Shown here one piece after another: positions 1 through 8,505 of a stretch of DNA of 34,517 nucleotides (the first letter of the stretch is position 1; each line of letters opens with the position of its first letter). Made by a program: the position numbers and the translations under genes. Under the pieces are notes generated by a model. The model did no database searches. It had not been told where the DNA came from and saw only the letters and a list, made by a program, of their open reading frames with translations. This stretch comes from an uncultured Acetobacteraceae bacterium (GTDB taxonomy: Bacteria; Pseudomonadota; Alphaproteobacteria; Acetobacterales; Acetobacteraceae): the NCBI GenBank assembly GCA_903918195.1, contig CAIXDS010000055.1, positions 1 to 34,517 on the forward strand. The letters run 5' to 3'.

Positions 1-1163
1 ACCGTCGTGCCCGGGGCCACCTGGTGGGCGGTCGGGGTGAACACAAGGCCGTCGAGCGCCGTGGTGACGGCGCTGGCCGTGCCGCTCACGCTGTAGACTC
101 CCGTCTTGGCGGTGTAGGTCCCGCCACCGAGGCTCGACAGCGCGCCGTTCGCCGCCGCCGAGAGAGTCACCGTAACGGTTTCGGTCTGACCGGTGGCAGA
201 ATCGGTGATGCTGAGGTTGGCGAACGGCTTGAGCGTCGCTTCGTCGGTCACGGACTGGCTGGCGACGCCGCCGCTGATCGCCAGCGTCGTCGGCACGACG
301 GTGGCGGCCGTGTATTGGCCAATATCAACTTCCACAATGCCCTGGGACAGCGCCGACAACGGGATCAGCGGCGGATCGTAGCTGGGTCCCCATGGGTTAT
401 CCAGTTGCACCATGGGCGTGCCGTTGACCGTGCTCAGGCCCGCGAACATGTAGGCGTGGTCGCTCACCAGGCTGTACGGCAGGCCAGATGCAGAAGAGGT
501 ATCCATCACGATCAGGTCGCCGGCAGCCGTGTAGGTATTCAGCTCCGCCACGGTCAGAGCTGCCGGCGCCATGTAGGTCGCGGTGCAGCCGGTCAGTTCC
601 TCCATCGCGATCATCGGGTTGCCGCCATTGGCGATCGCGTTGTAGCCACCGCACAGGGTCGCCACCGCGTTTTCCAGGACCTGGACCCAGATCTCCTTCT
701 GCCCGCCGACCACGTCCTGGGTGGCACCGTTGTTGACCGCATTGCTCGGGAACGTATTCGTCACGGTCACCGATGTCGCTTTGAAGGCCGTCGTGCCGTA
801 GGTGGGCAGGCTTCCGTCTGCAGCGGTGTACAGGGTCACCGTCTCAGTGCCGTCGGCGTTGGCCTGGATCATGTTGGTGATCGCGGTCGGGTGAAACAGT
901 GCCAACTCACCGATCGACGAGAGCAGGAAGCAGTCGCCGATCTGGCCCTGGTTTATGTCGTTGACGCTGATTGCCGAGGCGTCGCCCGGTTCCGTCAGAT
1001 AGAGCACCTGCGTGAGGGCGGCTGTCGTACTGGTTACGGTTGCAACCGCACCGACCACGATGCTGCCCGGGTTCAGGAGCGGCCATGGCCATGACCCCAG
1101 ACTCTGGTCATCCGCATTGTCGTCGATGCCGAAAAGGGCGCGCGGGTCATGATAGAGCTTCAT
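1..1163 (-). CDS. Calpain-like cysteine protease fused to adhesin-type repeats (partial, C-terminus beyond window)
   Basis: The frame is open from ATG at 1163 to the window edge, about 387 codons. Residues ~65-80 read [16 protein letters not shown], the calpain (peptidase family C2) active-site motif, with the nucleophile at Cys78 (codon 930-932). A second block reads [10 protein letters not shown] (His236) and a third LDNPWG (Asn256). Spacings Cys-His 158 and His-Asn 20 are close to those of animal calpains, so the full triad is present. There is no signal peptide: the protease domain begins almost at the N-terminus. From about residue 270 the chain turns into Thr/Ser/Gly/Ala-rich beta-type sequence (for example [20 protein letters not shown]), which resembles repeats in large secreted RTX/adhesin proteins of alphaproteobacteria. 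Export through a type I system via a C-terminal signal would fit, but that end is not visible. Substrate and calcium dependence are unknown. Confidence 0.85.
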   Translation of the reverse strand, partial: MKLYHDPRALFGIDDNADDQSLGSWPWPLLNPGSIVVGAVATVTSTTAALTQVLYLTEPGDASAISVNDINQGQIGDCFLLSSIGELALFHPTAITNMIQANADGTETVTLYTAADGSLPTYGTTAFKATSVTVTNTFPSNAVNNGATQDVVGGQKEIWVQVLENAVATLCGGYNAIANGGNPMIAMEELTGCTATYMAPAALTVAELNTYTAAGDLIVMDTSSASGLPYSLVSDHAYMFAGLSTVNGTPMVQLDNPWGPSYDPPLIPLSALSQGIVEVDIGQYTAATVVPTTLAISGGVASQSVTDEATLKPFANLSITDSATGQTETVTVTLSAAANGALSSLGGGTYTAKTGVYSVSGTASAVTTALDGLVFTPTAHQVAPGTT

Positions 1164-1688
1164 CGGACGTCTCCGGGCGTGTGCTCCGGACCATTTTTGA
1201 GCAAACCGGTAAACGCTTGGTGTACGCCACACGGCACGGCTCGCGGCCAAGAAGGTAAATGGCGGGCGCTGCCCCCCTGGCACGCTTTCAGGACGAACTC
1301 TCAGAAGCCGCCTTCACGCCTCGACATCACCCCACGGACGGCCATCGTCCGCGCGCGCTCGAAACCCTTCCAGAATGGCCAGTCCAGCCAAATATAACGA
1401 TGAATATACATGTTTTGATACAGCAAGGCCATGTTCGGCTCCGGCCGACCCGGCCATGCGCGCAAACAAGCGCGGCAGATTTGCCGCTGCCTTGTCATGG
1501 ATCAGCGATGATTGATTACGTGCAAAGGAGGTTAAGGCTTGTTATTCGTTGCGCCGCGTTTCTGGGCAGGCAAGGCCACTCGTCGGATCTGTAACCATGC
1601 TGTCCATAGGGCAGCGCGCAATGCCGCCCTGGGAAACGTCCGCCTCGATCAAGGATCGGGGAGGAACCGATGAGAGCAAGAGGCGTCT
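1164..1688. other. Intergenic region between divergent genes
   Basis: This stretch separates the calpain-like gene (-) from the gene starting at 1689 (+). Open frames here have no recognisable protein content. The AT-richest part is around 1390-1430. The only notable signal is a full AAAGGAGG at 1524-1531, described separately. I found no convincing promoter pair, terminator or repeat. Confidence 0.6.
1539..1673 (+). CDS. Possible small ORF with consensus ribosome-binding site and TTG start
   Basis: A consensus-strength Shine-Dalgarno, AAAGGAGG (1524-1531), sits 7 nt upstream of a TTG codon at 1539, which opens a 44-residue basic frame ending at TGA 1671-1673. The stop overlaps another ATG (1670), but that frame is short. 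The product begins LLFVAPRFWAGK and matches no family I know. Codon third positions are not biased as in neighbouring genes, so it may not be translated, or the AAAGGAGG may be chance. It lies just upstream of the gene at 1689 and could be a leader ORF for it. Confidence 0.15.
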   Translation: MLFVAPRFWAGKATRRICNHAVHRAARNAALGNVRLDQGSGRNR

Positions 1689-2723
1689 ATGAGCATTCGT
1701 GGTTCGCTGGATTTCGTCACGACCGAGCATGCGTCGGGATGGGCTTTCTCGCCCGATTCCCCGGACAGCATTTTCGTCCAGGCCGTGCTGAACGGAGAAA
1801 TCATCGGTGAGGGGGTTGCCGACATCTTCCGCGATGACCTGGCTGCCGCTGGCTTCGGTGATGGCGAGTGCGGCTATACGATCCAGTTCAATCGCCACAT
1901 CGACCCGCTCTTTCTGTCATTCATCGCCGTCCGGCCTGACGGCGGCGACGCCGAGCTGCCGCGCTGGACGCCCACCGGTCTGGTCGAGTTCTTCAGCATG
2001 TTCCACCGTTCGCACCCTGCCGCAGGCCGCCACCGCAGCGTGTTCGGCGGGCTCTGGAGCCACCGGATCGATGCCGCCGCGGTGCTGGACGGCAAGCTCG
2101 AGATCGGCCAGGTCACGACCGACGAGGCTACGGCACTCGGGGGCCTGGTTCGCGACGGGCTGACAGTGGTCGAGGACGTCGCCGAATTGCCGGCTACCGC
2201 CGATGCCGACGAAGAGACGATCGACCAGGTGCTGCGGGGACCGCTGCTGCGCCTGCTGCAACTCGTGCTGGACGACCAGCCGGTGGTGCTGAAGGCGGAA
2301 ATCGCCAACACCACCCGCCCGCTGGCGCAGCCCAGCACCGAAATGGAGCTGCCCTCGCCGGCCGAGTGCCTGCTGGTGGTGGTGCCGCTGGGAGGGGCGC
2401 CGGTACATGTCGACGCGCTGCGCCAGGGTCATCTGCTGCCCGAGTTCAACCGCGACGGCGTCTCCCGCTGGGTCCGCCCAGGGGTGGCGGCTATTACCGA
2501 GGCCGCCGACCTGGAAAACCACGGCCTGCTGGACCGCCACGCCGTGCCGCCTGGCACCGCGGCGATCGTCGATCCGGGCCTGCTGCACGCGCTGCGCTAC
2601 GAGGGTCAGGCGCGCGCTTTGCGGCTGCTGGTGGTACCCACCCGCGGCATGCCGGCCCGCCTGCTGCAGGACCCGGCGCGGCAGGAGGCGGTAACGTCGC
2701 AGAATGTGCACGTCTGGTTATAG
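1689..2723 (+). CDS. Protein of unknown function with N-terminal 'GWA' beta domain
   Basis: This is a 344-residue soluble protein without signal peptide or membrane segments. The start ATG at 1689 follows AGAGG with 5 nt spacing. Residues ~1-75 (SLDFVTTEHASGWAFSP... IIGEGVADIFRDDLAAAGFG) resemble a small beta domain that I know from the non-catalytic parts of alphaproteobacterial glycosyltransferases and sulfotransferases. It carries a GWA motif, a V-G-x-G-x-A-D turn and an R-x-DLAxAG helix. A similar region (LTGWAADL) occurs in the large glycosyltransferase encoded at 4616-7768. The remaining 270 residues match nothing I can name and show no catalytic motif. The gene converges on kdsD with a 60 bp gap. 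A role in surface polysaccharide assembly is plausible from domain and context only. Confidence 0.75.
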   Translation: MSIRGSLDFVTTEHASGWAFSPDSPDSIFVQAVLNGEIIGEGVADIFRDDLAAAGFGDGECGYTIQFNRHIDPLFLSFIAVRPDGGDAELPRWTPTGLVEFFSMFHRSHPAAGRHRSVFGGLWSHRIDAAAVLDGKLEIGQVTTDEATALGGLVRDGLTVVEDVAELPATADADEETIDQVLRGPLLRLLQLVLDDQPVVLKAEIANTTRPLAQPSTEMELPSPAECLLVVVPLGGAPVHVDALRQGHLLPEFNRDGVSRWVRPGVAAITEAADLENHGLLDRHAVPPGTAAIVDPGLLHALRYEGQARALRLLVVPTRGMPARLLQDPARQEAVTSQNVHVWL

Positions 2724-2783
2724 CCCTGGCGGGCCGCTTGCCCGTGCGGCAATCCGCTGGCAGGGCGCCGATCGGCGACGCGG

Positions 2784-3791
2784 CTACACGATCCCCACGC
2801 GCAGCAGGTCGTGAACGTGGATCAGCCCGACCGGCTTGCGGTCCTCGACCACAAAAATACAGGTGATACGCGACGCGTTCATCTGTGCCAGCACCTCGAC
2901 CGCCAGCACCTCGGGGCCGACGCTGTGCGGACGCCGTCCCATGGCCTCGGTCACCGGCCCGTCGACGAAGCCGCGTTTGAAGGCACGGCGCAGGTCGCCG
3001 TCGGTCAGCACACCGACCAGGTCGCCTGTCTCGTTGACCACGCCGGTAATGCCGAAGCGCTTCGAGGTCATCTCGACGATCGCCTCGGATAGCACGGCGC
3101 TGCCCGGCACCACCGGCAACTCGGCGCCGGCGTGCATCAGGCTGCGCGCCTTGGACAATCGGGCGCCCAGCTTGCCCCCCGGGTGAAAGCGCTGGAAGTC
3201 GGTGGAGGTGAAGCCGCGCCGCTCCAGCAGCAACACCGCCAGCGCGTCCCCCACCACCATCTGCAAGGTAGTCGAGGTGGTCGGCGCCAGCCCGTTCGGG
3301 CAGGCTTCCTGGACCGCCGGCAGGAACAGGCCGACATCCGCCGCATTGCCCAGCGCGCTGCCGCGGCAGGAGGTGATGGCAATCAGCTTGACCCCGAAGC
3401 GGCGCGTATAGGCGACGATGTCAGACAGCTCCGGCGTCTCGCCGGACCAGGACAGCGCCAACACGACATCGCGCGGGCCGATCATGCCGAGATCACCATG
3501 GCTGGCCTCGGCGGCGTGGACGAAATGGCTGGGCGTGCCGGTCGAGGCCAGAGTGGCGGCGATCTTGCGGCCGACATGGCCCGACTTGCCCATGCCGGTA
3601 ACGACCACGTTGCCGCCGGCGGCCTCGATCACGGCGGCGGCAGCGGCGAAGGCAGCGCCAAGCTCGCCGTGCAGCGCCTGCTCGACTGCCTCCAGGCCGC
3701 GCCGTTCGATCTCCAGCGTGCGGACGGCGCTCTGCAGCGCCTCATCCGGTCCGGGCGCTGCGGCGGCCTGGTCTACGTGCGATTCCAACAT
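2784..3791 (-). CDS. kdsD: Arabinose-5-phosphate isomerase (KdsD/KpsF/GutQ family)
   Basis: The enzyme converts ribulose-5-phosphate to arabinose-5-phosphate, the first committed step to Kdo. The 335 residues match the family length (E. coli KdsD 328). An N-terminal SIS domain (~40-190) contains VTGMGKSGHVGRKIAATLAS, SWSGETPEL and the conserved FHPGGKLG that follows the sugar-phosphate site. Two CBS domains follow (~205-265 and ~270-335), ending in VGLIHVHDLL. The start is placed at ATG 3791 (MLESHVDQ), where family homology begins. The same frame stays open to 4031, but that part lies antisense-like within kdsB coding sequence in another frame and is not credible. It is the last gene of the glycosyltransferase-kdsB-kdsD operon, 46 bp after kdsB. 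Confidence 0.95.
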   Translation of the reverse strand: MLESHVDQAAAAPGPDEALQSAVRTLEIERRGLEAVEQALHGELGAAFAAAAAVIEAAGGNVVVTGMGKSGHVGRKIAATLASTGTPSHFVHAAEASHGDLGMIGPRDVVLALSWSGETPELSDIVAYTRRFGVKLIAITSCRGSALGNAADVGLFLPAVQEACPNGLAPTTSTTLQMVVGDALAVLLLERRGFTSTDFQRFHPGGKLGARLSKARSLMHAGAELPVVPGSAVLSEAIVEMTSKRFGITGVVNETGDLVGVLTDGDLRRAFKRGFVDGPVTEAMGRRPHSVGPEVLAVEVLAQMNASRITCIFVVEDRKPVGLIHVHDLLRVGIV

Positions 3792-3837
3792 GATGCTGTG
3801 CCGTTCCGTGGTTAGTGCAAAAATCGGGGGGCAAAAA

Positions 3838-4566
3838 TCAGGGAGCGAGCAGCAGGCGGGCGCGCTCGAGGTCCTCTTGCGTGTCAACGCCGAGCGGCAC
3901 GTCGTCCACCAGCACGGCATCAATGCGCATGCCGGCTTCCAGCGCGCGCAACTGCTCCAGCTTCTCGCGCCGCTCCAGCGGCGCCGGGGGCAGCGCGATG
4001 AAGCGCTCCAGCGCCTGCCGGCGCCAGGCATAGAGGCCGATATGGTGGTACAATGTTCCCTCGCCCCAGGGCGCGCGGGTACGGGTGAAATAGAGCGCGC
4101 GGAACCGGCCGGGCCCGACCGGGGTGCCGACCATCTTCACCACGCTCGGCGCATCCGCCTCCTCGGCGCGGGTGATCGGCGCCACCGGGGTGCCCACGGC
4201 GACATCGGGGTCAGCCAGCACGGCGGCGGCTTGGCGGGACACGTGCGGCGCTACTGTCGGCAGGTCGCCCTGCAGGTTGACCACCACATCGTAACGCCGG
4301 TCCGGATCGGCCAGCGCCAGCGCCTCGGCGATGCGGTCGGTGCCGGAGGGATGCTCGGCGCGGGTCATCACCACCCGCCCGCCGGCTGCGGTTACCGCGG
4401 CGGCGATGTCGGGATGGTCGGTGGCGATCACCACCGGGCCGAGATCGGCCTCGCAGGCGCGGCGCCAGACATGCACGATCATCGGTTCGCCATGGATGTC
4501 GGCGAGTGGCTTGCCGGGCAGCCGGGTGGCGGCCAGGCGGGAGGGAATCAGGACGATTGGGTTCAT
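3838..4566 (-). CDS. kdsB: 3-deoxy-manno-octulosonate cytidylyltransferase (CMP-Kdo synthetase)
   Basis: KdsB activates Kdo with CTP to CMP-Kdo, the donor for the inner core of LPS or for capsule linkers; it is cytoplasmic. The product is 242 residues (usual length ~245-250). The N-terminus [15 protein letters not shown] is the nucleotide-binding loop, followed by [10 protein letters not shown], the [13 protein letters not shown] motif, NLQGDLPTV (the QGD metal-binding segment; many homologues read QGDEP), [10 protein letters not shown] and the C-terminal [10 protein letters not shown]...[12 protein letters not shown], all diagnostic. The start ATG 4566 (MNPIVLIP) lies 49 bp downstream of the glycosyltransferase stop, with kdsD 46 bp further on. 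The two Kdo-supply enzymes are thus co-transcribed with a glycosyltransferase. No sign of damage. Confidence 0.95.
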   Translation of the reverse strand: MNPIVLIPSRLAATRLPGKPLADIHGEPMIVHVWRRACEADLGPVVIATDHPDIAAAVTAAGGRVVMTRAEHPSGTDRIAEALALADPDRRYDVVVNLQGDLPTVAPHVSRQAAAVLADPDVAVGTPVAPITRAEEADAPSVVKMVGTPVGPGRFRALYFTRTRAPWGEGTLYHHIGLYAWRRQALERFIALPPAPLERREKLEQLRALEAGMRIDAVLVDDVPLGVDTQEDLERARLLLAP

Positions 4567-4615
4567 GGCTGTCTCAAAGGAAGGCCAGGGGGCTAAGTTC
4601 GGACACTCAGGCGCT

Positions 4616-7600
4616 CTACTGGTATGCGTCGCAACACGGGGCGCCCTCCGCCCGGAACAACTCCGCCACCGGGTCGTCGGCGAACGACCCGGTATGGCCG
4701 ATCGCGAATTCCAGCCCCGCCAGGTCCGCCACCTGGCGGCGTGCGTCCAGCAGGCGCGCCAGCAGCGTGGCGGGGCCGGTCTCGAACGGCAGCACCACGC
4801 CGGCGCCGGTCGCGCGGATGCGTTCGGCGATGGCGCCGATGTCGAAGGCCACCACGGGATACCCGGCGGCCCAGACCTCGGAAAGTACAAAGGAGTACGT
4901 CTCCGGCCAGACGGCCGGAAAAAACACGATATGCGGGTCGAACCGGGCGAGCCGTCCGGCCAGCTCCTCGGGACGGTAGGTCCCGCCGATCGTCACCGCG
5001 GCAATGGCGGCGAACAGGGACGGATCCTGCACCGTGCCGATCACCTCGATGCTCACCGGCGCGCCGGTTGCCTCGATATGCAGCGCGAGACTGCGCAGCA
5101 CCTCGCTGCCTTTCTGCACGCTGATGCCGCCCACCACGGCGATGCGGGTCCAGCGGTCCGCATCCGGCATCCGGCTGATCAGGCCGCACTCCACACTCTC
5201 CGGGTGGGGCACGCAGCGCAGCGCGAGACGGGGAAAATGGGCGGCGATGCGCGTGGCGGTGTCACGCGAGGGCACCACCACGAGCCGGGCCCGCTCGAGC
5301 AGCAAGGCGTTGCGCGCGATCCAGCGCGGCAGGTCGGCATGGATCAGCGCGTCGTCCTCGGCAAAGTCGTAGATCGGATTGGCACGGACGCAGAGCTGGC
5401 AGTACTGCGCCCCGGGTTCGCCGCAATACTGCCGGGTCTGATCGACCAACACCACCCGCGGACAGTACCACTGGAAGTCGTGCACATAGACCGCGCAGGG
5501 CAGCGTGGTCGCCGCCGTCACGGCGTAGATGTCCGGCCCCACCCCGGTCAGCGAATGCACCACCAGCGCCGCTCCAGGGAGGCCGAGCTTCTCCAGATCG
5601 AGCACGAAGCCGGTTATCGCCGCCGGATGCAGACGCAGTGTCAGGTTGCGCTCGCGCCAGTGCACCTCGTAGCCGGGTGCGCCGAGCCAGTCATCGGTCA
5701 CGCGCGAGCAGACCAGGTTGACCCCGCCGGAGGCGGCGAAGCGCCCGGCCAGCGCCTCCAGCAGCTTGCTGGTGCCACCGCCCATCTTGTGCGTGAAGTG
5801 AACCAGGCAGGGCTGGCCGGTCCGGCGCAGCAGCAGGCAGAACGCCTCACGCCGCACTGCCTGCAGCGGATCGTCCGCCATGGTGGCCTTCAGGTCGCCG
5901 ACATATTCCGGGTAGCGCTGTTCCAGCAGCGCGTGGTTGCGCGCCAGAATGCGGCTGCGCTCGTCGCTACCGAACGAGACACTGCCGCGGTGGTGAACGA
6001 AGGTATCGAGCGCCGCCGCATGCGTCCAACCGCGGTCGCGGGCGCGCAGGCACCAATCCACCTCCTCGCAGTAGCCGCGGCCCCACTCGGCGCCGAAACC
6101 GCCGACATCGGCCAGCGCATCCCGCCTGAGCAGGATGCAGAAGCCGACGCCGACCGGGATGTCGAGCACGCGATCGCCATCACGTGCCTGCAGGAAGTCG
6201 TCCAGCACGGCCACCAGCTCCACCCCGAGCGGGTTGCCGCCGGTCCGGTCCGGCAGGCTGAGGATGGTGGCGTCGTTCGACAGCGGCGTCACCGAGGCGA
6301 TGTCGGGCCGGCTGTAGGCGGCCGCCTGCAGCCGGGCGGCGAACCCGACCGGCACCACGGTGTCCGAATTGAGCAGCAGGATGTCGTTGCGCGGCATGGC
6401 CACCGCGATGCCGGCGTTGACCGAGGCCACGAAGCCCAGGTTGCCCGGGTTGCGCAGCACCTGCACGGCGACCCCGAGCCGGCGGTACAGCCCCCTGCCC
6501 GCCTGCTCGCGCAGCAGCTCCGCCATGGCCGGCTCGGGCGAGGCGTCATCGACCAGGATGATCTCGGCAATCCCGCTGGTGCCGGCCCGCACCGCCTCGG
6601 CCAGCGACTCTAGGCACGCCCTTGTGTCCGCGACCCCCTTGTAGACCGGCACCAGCACCGAGACGCCGCCCGGCGGGCGGTGCGTTACCACCTGCAGCCC
6701 GGGCCGGACGGTCCGTTCCAGCTCCGCCCCCGCCCGCAGCCCGGTCAACCGGTCCCGGCTCCAGCCGGTGTCCAGCCCGAGCGTCCGCTCGGCCCGCAGC
6801 AGCTCGGCGGCGATCCGGCGGAACGCCCTGGCCACCGTGGCCGGCGTCCGCGGCTGCAGGCTGGCGAAGGCCAGCTGGGCATCGCGACCGGCGCAGAGCT
6901 CGATGCCGGCGGCGGCCGGCGGCGGCAGGGCGGCGGTGAAGCCGGTCTGCGACCGCCCGGCCAGCACCATCGTTTCGGCGTACGGCCGGGTGGGTCCGCT
7001 GTGCAGCACGGTGCCGTCGCGGCAGAGCGAGATGGTGACCGGCGCGTCGGGCATAGCGGCATCGAAGAACCAGAGCGACACCGCGCCGTCGCGGCCGGCC
7101 TCAACCTCGAACCGTGGCCGGGCCTGCCAGGCCAGGGCGAAGGTGGTCTCATCGCCGACCCGCACCCGGATGTCGTGCGTGGCCCCGTCCAGCACCCGGG
7201 CCGGCAGCGGGATGCGGAAGCCGACGCAGGAAGGCGGCAGCACGTAGCGGTTCAGGTCGTGCCGGGTGATCGCGATCGCGGCATCGGCGACAGCCTCGCC
7301 GTCGATCAGCAGCTCGAGCGGCGGCACGGCCTCGCCGCGCAGATCGGCGGCCCAGCCCGTCAGGCAGTAGTCGCGCACCGCCTCGATACGGCCCACCAGG
7401 GTCGGCAAGGCACTGTCCGGGAAGCTCCGGTCCCACGCCAGGTAGCCTTGCACCCAGACCTGGATGCGCAGATCCGGCCGCAACAGCAGGTCCTGGAGAT
7501 CCACCTCCATCACCAGCGCGGTCTCCTGGCGCAGCGGATCGACGCTCATCCAGCGATGGGTGGACCGCAGCTTCTCGCAGCGTCCGCCGCCCAGCACGAC

Positions 7601-7768
7601 CGGCTTGACCTTGTCGGCCGGGACGCCGCTGGCCAGGCGGATAACCATGCAGCCGGGCAGCACGAGGACGCCGATGACGTCATCGAACGGGTTGTCTGCA
7701 GACGTGGTCTCCGGTGGCGGCATTCCTGGCCCGTCCTGGTCGGTGCGACGGTCTATGGCGAAAGCCAT
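4616..7768 (-). CDS. Large two-domain glycosyltransferase (GT2 + GT4) with N-terminal GWA-type domain
   Basis: A 1050-residue cytoplasmic enzyme. Residues ~120-210 contain a GWA-type beta domain ([13 protein letters not shown]...). A GT2 (GT-A fold) domain at ~367-620 shows [21 protein letters not shown], the [15 protein letters not shown] segment, the metal-binding [10 protein letters not shown] and the catalytic-region [19 protein letters not shown]4-like (GT-B) domain at ~655-1040 shows [23 protein letters not shown] and the donor-binding [25 protein letters not shown] split over positions ~945-970. Two catalytic domains suggest two sequential sugar transfers. The start could be ATG 7768 or ATG 7723 (MPPPETTS), the latter preceded by AGGA-rich sequence. 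It heads the operon with kdsB and kdsD, so a product in LPS core, O-antigen or capsule is likely; sugars are unknown. Confidence 0.9.
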   Translation of the reverse strand: MAFAIDRRTDQDGPGMPPPETTSADNPFDDVIGVLVLPGCMVIRLASGVPADKVKPVVLGGGRCEKLRSTHRWMSVDPLRQETALVMEVDLQDLLLRPDLRIQVWVQGYLAWDRSFPDSALPTLVGRIEAVRDYCLTGWAADLRGEAVPPLELLIDGEAVADAAIAITRHDLNRYVLPPSCVGFRIPLPARVLDGATHDIRVRVGDETTFALAWQARPRFEVEAGRDGAVSLWFFDAAMPDAPVTISLCRDGTVLHSGPTRPYAETMVLAGRSQTGFTAALPPPAAAGIELCAGRDAQLAFASLQPRTPATVARAFRRIAAELLRAERTLGLDTGWSRDRLTGLRAGAELERTVRPGLQVVTHRPPGGVSVLVPVYKGVADTRACLESLAEAVRAGTSGIAEIILVDDASPEPAMAELLREQAGRGLYRRLGVAVQVLRNPGNLGFVASVNAGIAVAMPRNDILLLNSDTVVPVGFAARLQAAAYSRPDIASVTPLSNDATILSLPDRTGGNPLGVELVAVLDDFLQARDGDRVLDIPVGVGFCILLRRDALADVGGFGAEWGRGYCEEVDWCLRARDRGWTHAAALDTFVHHRGSVSFGSDERSRILARNHALLEQRYPEYVGDLKATMADDPLQAVRREAFCLLLRRTGQPCLVHFTHKMGGGTSKLLEALAGRFAASGGVNLVCSRVTDDWLGAPGYEVHWRERNLTLRLHPAAITGFVLDLEKLGLPGAALVVHSLTGVGPDIYAVTAATTLPCAVYVHDFQWYCPRVVLVDQTRQYCGEPGAQYCQLCVRANPIYDFAEDDALIHADLPRWIARNALLLERARLVVVPSRDTATRIAAHFPRLALRCVPHPESVECGLISRMPDADRWTRIAVVGGISVQKGSEVLRSLALHIEATGAPVSIEVIGTVQDPSLFAAIAAVTIGGTYRPEELAGRLARFDPHIVFFPAVWPETYSFVLSEVWAAGYPVVAFDIGAIAERIRATGAGVVLPFETGPATLLARLLDARRQVADLAGLEFAIGHTGSFADDPVAELFRAEGAPCCDAYQ

Positions 7769-8029
7769 CCGAAGACGAGAATTTGTTGCTCGTCACAGCG
7801 GAATGGTTGCGGATGTCGTGCTTGTGCCAGCATGACGGCAGCAGGCGGCCGACGGCACAACCGGCCTGGCGACAATGGCGGGGAAAGGTCCCACCCGACG
7901 AGTTTCAAATCATGATCCCGTTACTGACCGGCCATGCCACGGCAAAACAACCCGCCAGCTGCTACGCACGAAATGGTTGACAAAATTCCGGCCCACCATC
8001 TTGAATAGATCGTGCCACCCCATGTTTAG
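7769..8029. other. Intergenic region between the glycosyltransferase operon and the molybdate regulon
   Basis: The divergent gap presumably holds the glycosyltransferase promoter (minus) and upstream DNA of the mop gene (plus). A TTGACA occurs at 7977-7982 without a good -10 at proper distance. Composition becomes AT-richer towards 8000. I see no gene in it. Confidence 0.5.
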
Positions 8030-8053
8030 CGCCATTTATTAATGATATATAAC
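8025..8053 (+). promoter_or_regulatory. Probable promoter of the molbindin gene
   Basis: TTTAGC (8025-8030) and TATAAC (8048-8053) are separated by 17 bp, an acceptable sigma-70-type pair. The pair lies wholly over the Mo-box-like palindrome at 8030-8054, as expected for a promoter repressed by molybdate-bound ModE. The predicted leader is ~125 nt and includes a hairpin around 8122-8148 (AAGGGCG/CGCCTTT). The promoter is predicted from sequence only. Confidence 0.4.
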
Positions 8054-8054
8054 G
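8030..8054. promoter_or_regulatory. Mo-box-like ModE operator upstream of mop
   Basis: CGCCATTTA-N7-TATATAACG forms an imperfect inverted repeat with 9-7-9 geometry. It matches the palindrome at the modE start (8481-8505) in spacing, in 8 of 9 right-half bases and in 7 of 9 left-half bases. Known ModE sites are two TATATA-type half-sites with CG-rich outer edges and a 6-7 bp spacer, which this fits. It covers the predicted -10 of the mop promoter. Confidence 0.65.
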
Positions 8055-8185
8055 CTTTCCGCAAAGCCGCCATCACGTGAATGACGTTCCCTTGCCGGCG
8101 GCGCCGCGGTATCCATTTGCGCAGTAAGGGCGTACCGCCTTTGCCGCCACAGACCAGTGACGCAACACACCAAGGGGATCGCCTC

Positions 8186-8392
8186 ATGAAGCTCAGCGCA
8201 CGCAACATCCTGACCGGCACCGTCGAGAGCCTGCACAAGGGCGCCGTAACGACCACCCTGAAGGTGGCGCTGCCCGGCGGCCATCACATCACGTCCTCGA
8301 TCACCAACGATGCGGCGGATGATCTCGACCTGAAGGTCGGTGACCAGGTTTCGGCCATCATCAAGTCGTCGGACGTTATCATCGGCAAGTAA
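8186..8392 (+). CDS. mop: Molbindin (stand-alone Mop/TOBE domain protein)
   Basis: The 68-residue protein MKLSARNILTGTVESLHKG...DQVSAIIKSSDVIIGK is a single Mop (TOBE-type) domain. Family members (Clostridium and Sporomusa Mop, Haemophilus molbindin) assemble into hexamers that bind molybdate or tungstate in the cytoplasm as store or buffer. The motifs SARN, GTV, and V-AIIKSSDV are conserved. The start ATG 8186 has AAGGGGA 9 nt upstream. The gene stands apart from modE by a strong terminator and has its own promoter with a Mo-box-like palindrome, so it is probably controlled by ModE as a single-gene unit. Function by family is certain enough; preference of Mo over W cannot be told. Confidence 0.92.
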   Translation: MKLSARNILTGTVESLHKGAVTTTLKVALPGGHHITSSITNDAADDLDLKVGDQVSAIIKSSDVIIGK

Positions 8393-8412
8393 GCCACCGC
8401 CGTTCCGGCAGG

Positions 8413-8440
8413 GGCCCTGGCAACCGCCAGGGCCTTTTTT
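8413..8440 (+). terminator. Rho-independent terminator after mop
   Basis: GGCCCTGG (8413-8420), a 6 nt loop, then CCAGGGCC (8427-8434) gives a perfect 8 bp GC-rich stem, followed directly by six T (8435-8440). It begins 20 bp after the mop stop and separates mop from modE. Confidence 0.93.
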
Positions 8441-8464
8441 CGTGTCTGCGGCGGCAGGTCAGCG

Positions 8465-8491
8465 TTGCCAGTCGGATCGGCGTCATATAAT
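8465..8491 (+). promoter_or_regulatory. Probable modE promoter
   Basis: A perfect TATAAT (8486-8491) is preceded by TTGCCA (8465-8470) at 15 bp, which is short of the ideal 17. Transcription would start near 8497-8499, placing the ATG at 8500 at or within 3 nt of the 5' end. No Shine-Dalgarno is visible upstream, consistent with a leaderless modE mRNA. Confidence 0.5.
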
Positions 8492-8505
8492 CAATGTATA
8501 TGACG
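8481..8505. promoter_or_regulatory. ModE operator overlapping the modE promoter and start codon
   Basis: CGTCATATA-N7-TATATGACG is a perfect 9 bp inverted repeat. It includes the TATAAT -10 box, the predicted transcription start and both candidate ATG codons of modE (8494 and 8500). It shares geometry with the site at 8030-8054. Binding of ModE here would block its own transcription. Confidence 0.75.

Noticed and set aside
24..1094. Long plus-strand open frame (356 codons) opposite the calpain-like gene
   Set aside because: Its Arg/His/Gly-rich translation has no family resemblance, while the minus strand encodes a clear calpain domain.
2724..2783. Bidirectional terminator between the gene at 1689 and kdsD
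   Set aside because: Only a 5 bp stem (CGGGC/GCCCG at 2730-2744) without a T tract is present.
3792..4031. N-terminal extension of kdsD by 80 codons
   Set aside because: The extension overlaps kdsB in another frame and lacks SIS-family homology; ATG 3791 gives the standard length.
4331..6613. 760-codon plus-strand frame over the glycosyltransferase
   Set aside because: It is an antisense shadow caused by high GC; the minus strand has complete GT2 and GT4 motifs.
7977..8010. TTGACA at 7977-7982 as the mop promoter
   Set aside because: No acceptable -10 lies 16-18 bp downstream; the pair overlapping the Mo-box is better.
8060..8185. Molybdenum-cofactor riboswitch in the mop leader
   Set aside because: One hairpin (near 8122-8148) is visible, but I could not match the conserved Moco-motif core; a Mo-box operator explains regulation better. 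A covariance-model search would decide.
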